Origin: an uncultured Persicitalea sp.
Lineage (GTDB): Bacteria; Bacteroidota; Bacteroidia; Cytophagales; Spirosomataceae
Assembly (NCBI GenBank): GCA_950075905.1
Contig: CATMVR010000128.1
Coordinates: 1-9,546 of the forward strand
Reading direction: 5' to 3'
DNA length: 9,546 bases
A program made the position numbers and the translations under genes. Position 1 is the first letter of the stretch. Every line of letters starts with the position of its first letter. The notes under the pieces were generated by a model. The model was not told the DNA's origin. It did no database searches and saw nothing but the letters and a program-made list of their open reading frames with translations. Positions 6,870 to 9,546 of this stretch are shown one piece after another.

Positions 6870-8026
6870 AGGAAAGGAAAAGAATTTTATTAGTTATTCC
6901 CCGCCCCACAAGAGGCGGGGCTACGCAGGTGCTTTTGAACTTACTTCATGAAGATATAGCTCGTACAAAATTTAGATTTTATACCTTATACAACGATTCA
7001 AGCGTACAGAAAGACGCTCTTTCTCAGGTAGTGGAGCGATCTTTTGCTTCACCCCTGGATAAGCCTTCCCGAATGAGAAATCTGCTTATTAAGTTTTCTC
7101 CTTCCCTCTATTCCATTCTAAAAAAATGGCATTTAAGCTGGGTATGCTATACTCTTAAACCAGATATTATCTATATCAATACCGTCAGCCAAACACCCCA
7201 TGCACAGCAGGCCTTAAAAATGGGAATTCCCCTTGTGTTGCACGCCCATGAAATGGACTTTTTAGTAACACAAAAGATGAATGAAAAGTGGGTTTCTGAG
7301 CTGGTAATTAAGGTGCCTACCTGGATTGTGTGTGCCCGGGCAGTGGGCGAATTTTATCAGACGGTTTACAAACTCCCCCCAGAGAAGCAAAAGCTGCTCC
7401 ATGGGCCCGCAAGCGTGGCTCGACTTACTTCAACGCATCCTGGAAAATATAAAAAGGCTGTTAACTGCTCTTCCGAATTTATATTAATAGGTGTTTGTGC
7501 TTCTTTTACCTATTTAAAAGGAGCGGATATATTTATCAAAGCTATACAGCTTGTGAAGCGAAGCTACAAGGAGCAGATTCGCTTTGCCTGGCTTGGCCTG
7601 GATGAGCAAGTGAAAGATTCAGTCTTTTATAACTCCATGATCAGTCTAGTCCAACAGTATGGTCTTGAGCAAGACTTTTTCATGTTCTCAACTACTGCCG
7701 AGGTGGGCGATTTTTACACAGATATTGATGTACTGGTACATCCCTCCCGTACAGAAGCCTTCCCTTTGTCAATTCTAGAAGCCATGCTCTTTGCAAAGCC
7801 TGTTGTCGCTATGGACGTAGGGGGTATTCGGGAAGTAGTAGATGAAGCAACTGGCTACCTTGTCAAAGACCGTACCCCCGAAGGCCTGGCTGAGGGTATA
7901 CGCTATCTTGTTACCAGCGAAGATCGCCGCCGACAGGCCGGGCAAAAGGGCCGTCAACGCGTGCTCGAAAAATTTGAAGCGGGAGTACAGGCTCCCAAAT
8001 GGTTGAATCTTTTAGATAATCTATGA
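6866..8026 (+). CDS. GT4-family glycosyltransferase
   Basis: A 386-residue GT-B glycosyltransferase. The N-terminal motif is ILLVIPRPTRGGATQVLLNLL (7-27), with a GGAT version of the usual glycine loop. PLVLHAHEMDF (122-132) contains a histidine-rich acceptor-site segment. The donor domain has IGVCASFTYLKGADIFIKA (208-226), WLGLDE (242-247) and the EX7E motif TEAFPLSILEAMLFAKPVV (296-314, E297 and E305). I chose ATG 6866, which overlaps the preceding stop as ATGA exactly like its neighbours; ATG 6836 would add ten basic and serine residues and a 34-base overlap. A GC-rich hairpin (6899-6920) lies about 33 bases after the start codon. Base composition rises in the last quarter of the gene, from about 7800 on, so its C-terminal part may derive from the GC-rich backbone by recombination. 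Confidence 0.9.
   Translation: MKERKRILLVIPRPTRGGATQVLLNLLHEDIARTKFRFYTLYNDSSVQKDALSQVVERSFASPLDKPSRMRNLLIKFSPSLYSILKKWHLSWVCYTLKPDIIYINTVSQTPHAQQALKMGIPLVLHAHEMDFLVTQKMNEKWVSELVIKVPTWIVCARAVGEFYQTVYKLPPEKQKLLHGPASVARLTSTHPGKYKKAVNCSSEFILIGVCASFTYLKGADIFIKAIQLVKRSYKEQIRFAWLGLDEQVKDSVFYNSMISLVQQYGLEQDFFMFSTTAEVGDFYTDIDVLVHPSRTEAFPLSILEAMLFAKPVVAMDVGGIREVVDEATGYLVKDRTPEGLAEGIRYLVTSEDRRRQAGQKGRQRVLEKFEAGVQAPKWLNLLDNL
6899..6920 (+). other. GC-rich hairpin just inside a glycosyltransferase gene
   Basis: CCCCGCC (6899-6905) and GGCGGGG (6914-6920) form a perfect 7-bp all-GC stem with an 8-base loop. It lies in an AT-rich gene, starting 34 bases into the coding region, where mRNA structure can slow early elongation. 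No T-run follows, so it is not a terminator. It also encodes the conserved glycine loop (residues PRPTRGGA), so the structure may be a coding coincidence. Confidence 0.35.
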
Positions 8027-9336
8027 AAATAGCCTTTGTCGTCTCATTCTTTGACTTTCGCAACGATGTCCGCCGGGTCATTGCGGAGGTGGCCCGGCAG
8101 CACCAAGTTGTGGTGCTGGGAAGAACTGAGCATATGGCATCCATACAAAAGCATGTTCCGGCAGGAGTGGAGTTACGGCAGATTGCCGAAAAAAAAAGAA
8201 CTATCCGGAATGCGATCTGGGAGCGACTGTACCTGCTCCTGCGCCGCATTCCCCGTAGCCGCAGCAATTTTTTTCTGATGGAGCTGTTCAAGGCCAGCAA
8301 TCAGCCCACTGCAAAATCAAAAAGCCGGGCTATGAGCCTTTTGCGCTGGATGCAACGGCTGCCCAAGATTATCTCATACGATTTCTACCTTGATCGACTA
8401 CGGTACCAGTCGCTTACCGAACTAGACGACATCGACCTTGTCATTTGCTTCACCGCCATTGCCGACGACTACCTGCTGGCCCGGCTCATCCGGGAGCAGA
8501 AGCCCGTGCGGGTGTACGTGTACAGTTGGGACCACCCCTGTAAGCATACCTGCTTTTCGCGGCGGGTGCAGTACGCCTGCTGGTCAGAAGAGATTCGGGA
8601 GGATATCGTTTCGTTACAAAACATCCCCTCCGGGCAGATTGCCGTTACGGGAGCCAGCCAGTTTGGGTACATCCATGCCTACCGGCAGGCGGATGCGCTG
8701 CCGGTAGGCTACCCCTTTCGCTACGTCTACTTTGGCTGCGCCATTGGCATTCCCGAACTGGTACCCGATGAACTCCGGCTAGTGACTACCCTTGCCCAGA
8801 GCCTGCAGGCCGTACAACCTGGCTGGAAACTGCTGGTACGGCCCTATCCCGTACTCACCGACTGGACCCCGTACGAAGCGCTGCGCAGCCTGCCCAATGT
8901 GGTGTTTGACGATGCTTTTCGCACGCAGGATTCCTCCGTGCAGGAGGAGGCTATTCTGCAAAAGTACGCTACCATTGAGCGAGCCGAGGCCTTTTTTCAC
9001 CTGGGTACTACCATGGGCCTGGAAGCTTGTTTCACAAATGCACCCTCTTTTGTGCTGGACTTTGGGTATACTACAAGCGAAGGGCTCAGCCTGTACAACT
9101 TCATTCATCAGTACCAGAATGACCGGCATTTGATTAACTTAGCTCCGCAGAATGCGATCAGGTCGGAAGAAAATCTTCGCGAAGTTTTAGGTCATTTGAC
9201 TGCACCCGCCTTCAAAGACCTTAACAGAGCCGTACAGAAGGAGTATACATTGAAGTCTTTCGAAGCGTTTGCCGGGGATCTTACCGGGCAAACAGGCGCA
9301 TTTTCTATAAGGGTCTCTGATACAAAAATCAGATAA
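8023..9336 (+). CDS. GT-B-like putative glycosyltransferase of unassigned family
   Basis: A 437-residue protein that I cannot place in a named family. It starts MKIAFVVSFFDFRNDVRRV, a typical Rossmann strand and helix. VRVYVYSWDHP (162-172), IAVTGASQFGYI (206-217), PFRYVYFGCA (231-240) and LLVRPYP (270-276) follow. The C-terminal HLGTTMGLEACFTNAPS (326-342) resembles the nucleotide-binding end of GT-B proteins such as CDP-glycerol transferase-like and UDP-GlcNAc 2-epimerase-like enzymes. There is no GT4 EX7E motif. Residues 60-115 are arginine-rich and may form a membrane-facing or acceptor-specific insertion. From the start to about 9130 the gene is markedly GC-rich (42/60 at 8461-8520), unlike the genes before it; its last ~200 bases are AT-richer. 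The ATGA overlap with the upstream gene supports membership of the operon. An A9 run is present at 8189-8197. Confidence 0.75.
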   Translation: MKIAFVVSFFDFRNDVRRVIAEVARQHQVVVLGRTEHMASIQKHVPAGVELRQIAEKKRTIRNAIWERLYLLLRRIPRSRSNFFLMELFKASNQPTAKSKSRAMSLLRWMQRLPKIISYDFYLDRLRYQSLTELDDIDLVICFTAIADDYLLARLIREQKPVRVYVYSWDHPCKHTCFSRRVQYACWSEEIREDIVSLQNIPSGQIAVTGASQFGYIHAYRQADALPVGYPFRYVYFGCAIGIPELVPDELRLVTTLAQSLQAVQPGWKLLVRPYPVLTDWTPYEALRSLPNVVFDDAFRTQDSSVQEEAILQKYATIERAEAFFHLGTTMGLEACFTNAPSFVLDFGYTTSEGLSLYNFIHQYQNDRHLINLAPQNAIRSEENLREVLGHLTAPAFKDLNRAVQKEYTLKSFEAFAGDLTGQTGAFSIRVSDTKIR

Positions 9337-9341
9337 TAAGC

Positions 9342-9546
9342 ATGGTACACCAGGAGGTCAATTCAACATACGGACAAATAAGAAAAATTGCGGGTTGGTT
9401 TTCGAAGGAGGCTGCCCAACTATTAGCTTTACTAAACGAAGTCCAAAAGAAAAATCAACTTAACGGTGATATTTTTGAGATTGGGGTTCATCATGGAAAA
9501 AGTGCTTTATTCCTTCATCGTTTTCTATCTAATGACGAAACAATGC
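9342..9546 (+). CDS. SAM-dependent methyltransferase, N-terminal part (3' partial)
   Basis: The frame begins with ATG at 9342, 5 bases after the preceding stop, and runs off the window after 68 complete codons. Residues 47-58 (GDIFEIGVHHGK) match motif I of class I methyltransferases of the Methyltransf_24 / cephalosporin-hydroxylase-like group (pattern GxxxEIGxxxGxS), which commonly modify sugars in glycan loci. The preceding ~45 residues are helical and contain no signal peptide. The sequence is AT-rich again (21/60 GC at 9481-9540). The fold is reasonably clear, but the exact family and substrate cannot be settled without the rest. It would be the third methyltransferase of this locus. Confidence 0.72.
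   Translation, partial: MVHQEVNSTYGQIRKIAGWFSKEAAQLLALLNEVQKKNQLNGDIFEIGVHHGKSALFLHRFLSNDETM

Larger units (their letters stand above)
1351..7860. other. AT-rich segment inserted between GC-rich flanks (candidate exchange cassette)
   Basis: Hand counts over single 60-base lines show the contrast: 901-960 is 36/60 GC, 1381-1440 is 24/60, 5881-5940 is 19/60, 7501-7560 is 20/60, then 7861-7920 is 33/60 and 8461-8520 is 42/60. The left edge is sharp and lies just after the codons for the Wzt H-loop (SHD). The right edge is softer and falls in the last quarter of the fourth GT4 gene. The segment carries the Wzt recognition domain, two methyltransferases and four glycosyltransferases, the genes expected to define glycan structure. 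No flanking repeats, integrase or transposase were seen, so homologous exchange is the likelier route. Boundaries are approximate. Confidence 0.6.

Noticed and set aside
7911..8300. Minus-strand open frame, and further antisense frames at 8469-8672 and 8779-9129
   Set aside because: They lie inside the GC-rich GT-B-like gene, where stop codons are rare on all frames; the translations are basic and low in complexity.
1..9546. Search for CRISPR arrays, insertion sequences, tRNA genes and integrase genes
   Set aside because: No regularly spaced repeats, transposase-like frames, terminal inverted repeats or tRNA-like cloverleaf were seen.

Overview
The window looks like part of a surface-polysaccharide (O-antigen or S-layer-glycan type) export and assembly locus from a member of the Bacteroidota. 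A Hymenobacter-like (Cytophagales) host is a plausible guess, made from protein style and not from a search. Supporting signs are the almost complete absence of Shine-Dalgarno sequences before the genes, the style of the long Wzt/TagH-type ABC ATPase, and base composition that swings strongly between about 32% and 70% GC in hand-counted 60-base lines. All genes are on the + strand.

Left edge (1-431): the 3' end of an open reading frame whose first ~86 codons look like a VirB4-type conjugation ATPase and whose last ~36 codons look like a pyruvate kinase C-terminus. It is followed by a strong intrinsic terminator (398-431). This chimeric frame is either a real recombination scar or an assembly join. 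Positions 432-665 hold no gene I can support.

Polysaccharide locus (666-9546): a Wzt-type ABC ATPase with a C-terminal carbohydrate-binding-type domain; a TylF-like O-methyltransferase; a second class I SAM methyltransferase; four GT4-type glycosyltransferases; a GT-B-like protein of unassigned family; and the truncated start of a third methyltransferase. Spacing is operon-like throughout. Four successive junctions (4588, 5667, 6866, 8023) are ATGA overlaps, so translation is probably coupled. No Wzm permease, initiating transferase, polymerase or sugar-nucleotide gene is present, so the locus must continue to the right or be completed elsewhere.

Working model (inference): the glycosyltransferases build a glycan on a lipid carrier in the cytoplasm, one or more methyltransferases modify it (possibly capping its end), and Wzt powers export while its C-terminal domain reads the glycan. 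The most striking structure is compositional. The Wzt ATPase domain is GC-rich and the sequence turns AT-rich just after the H-loop codon (about 1350), exactly where the specificity domain begins. The AT-rich stretch runs to about 7850, near the end of the fourth GT4 gene. The next gene is GC-rich again, and the window ends AT-rich. This resembles cassette replacement of the serotype-determining part of the locus, with one breakpoint inside wzt.
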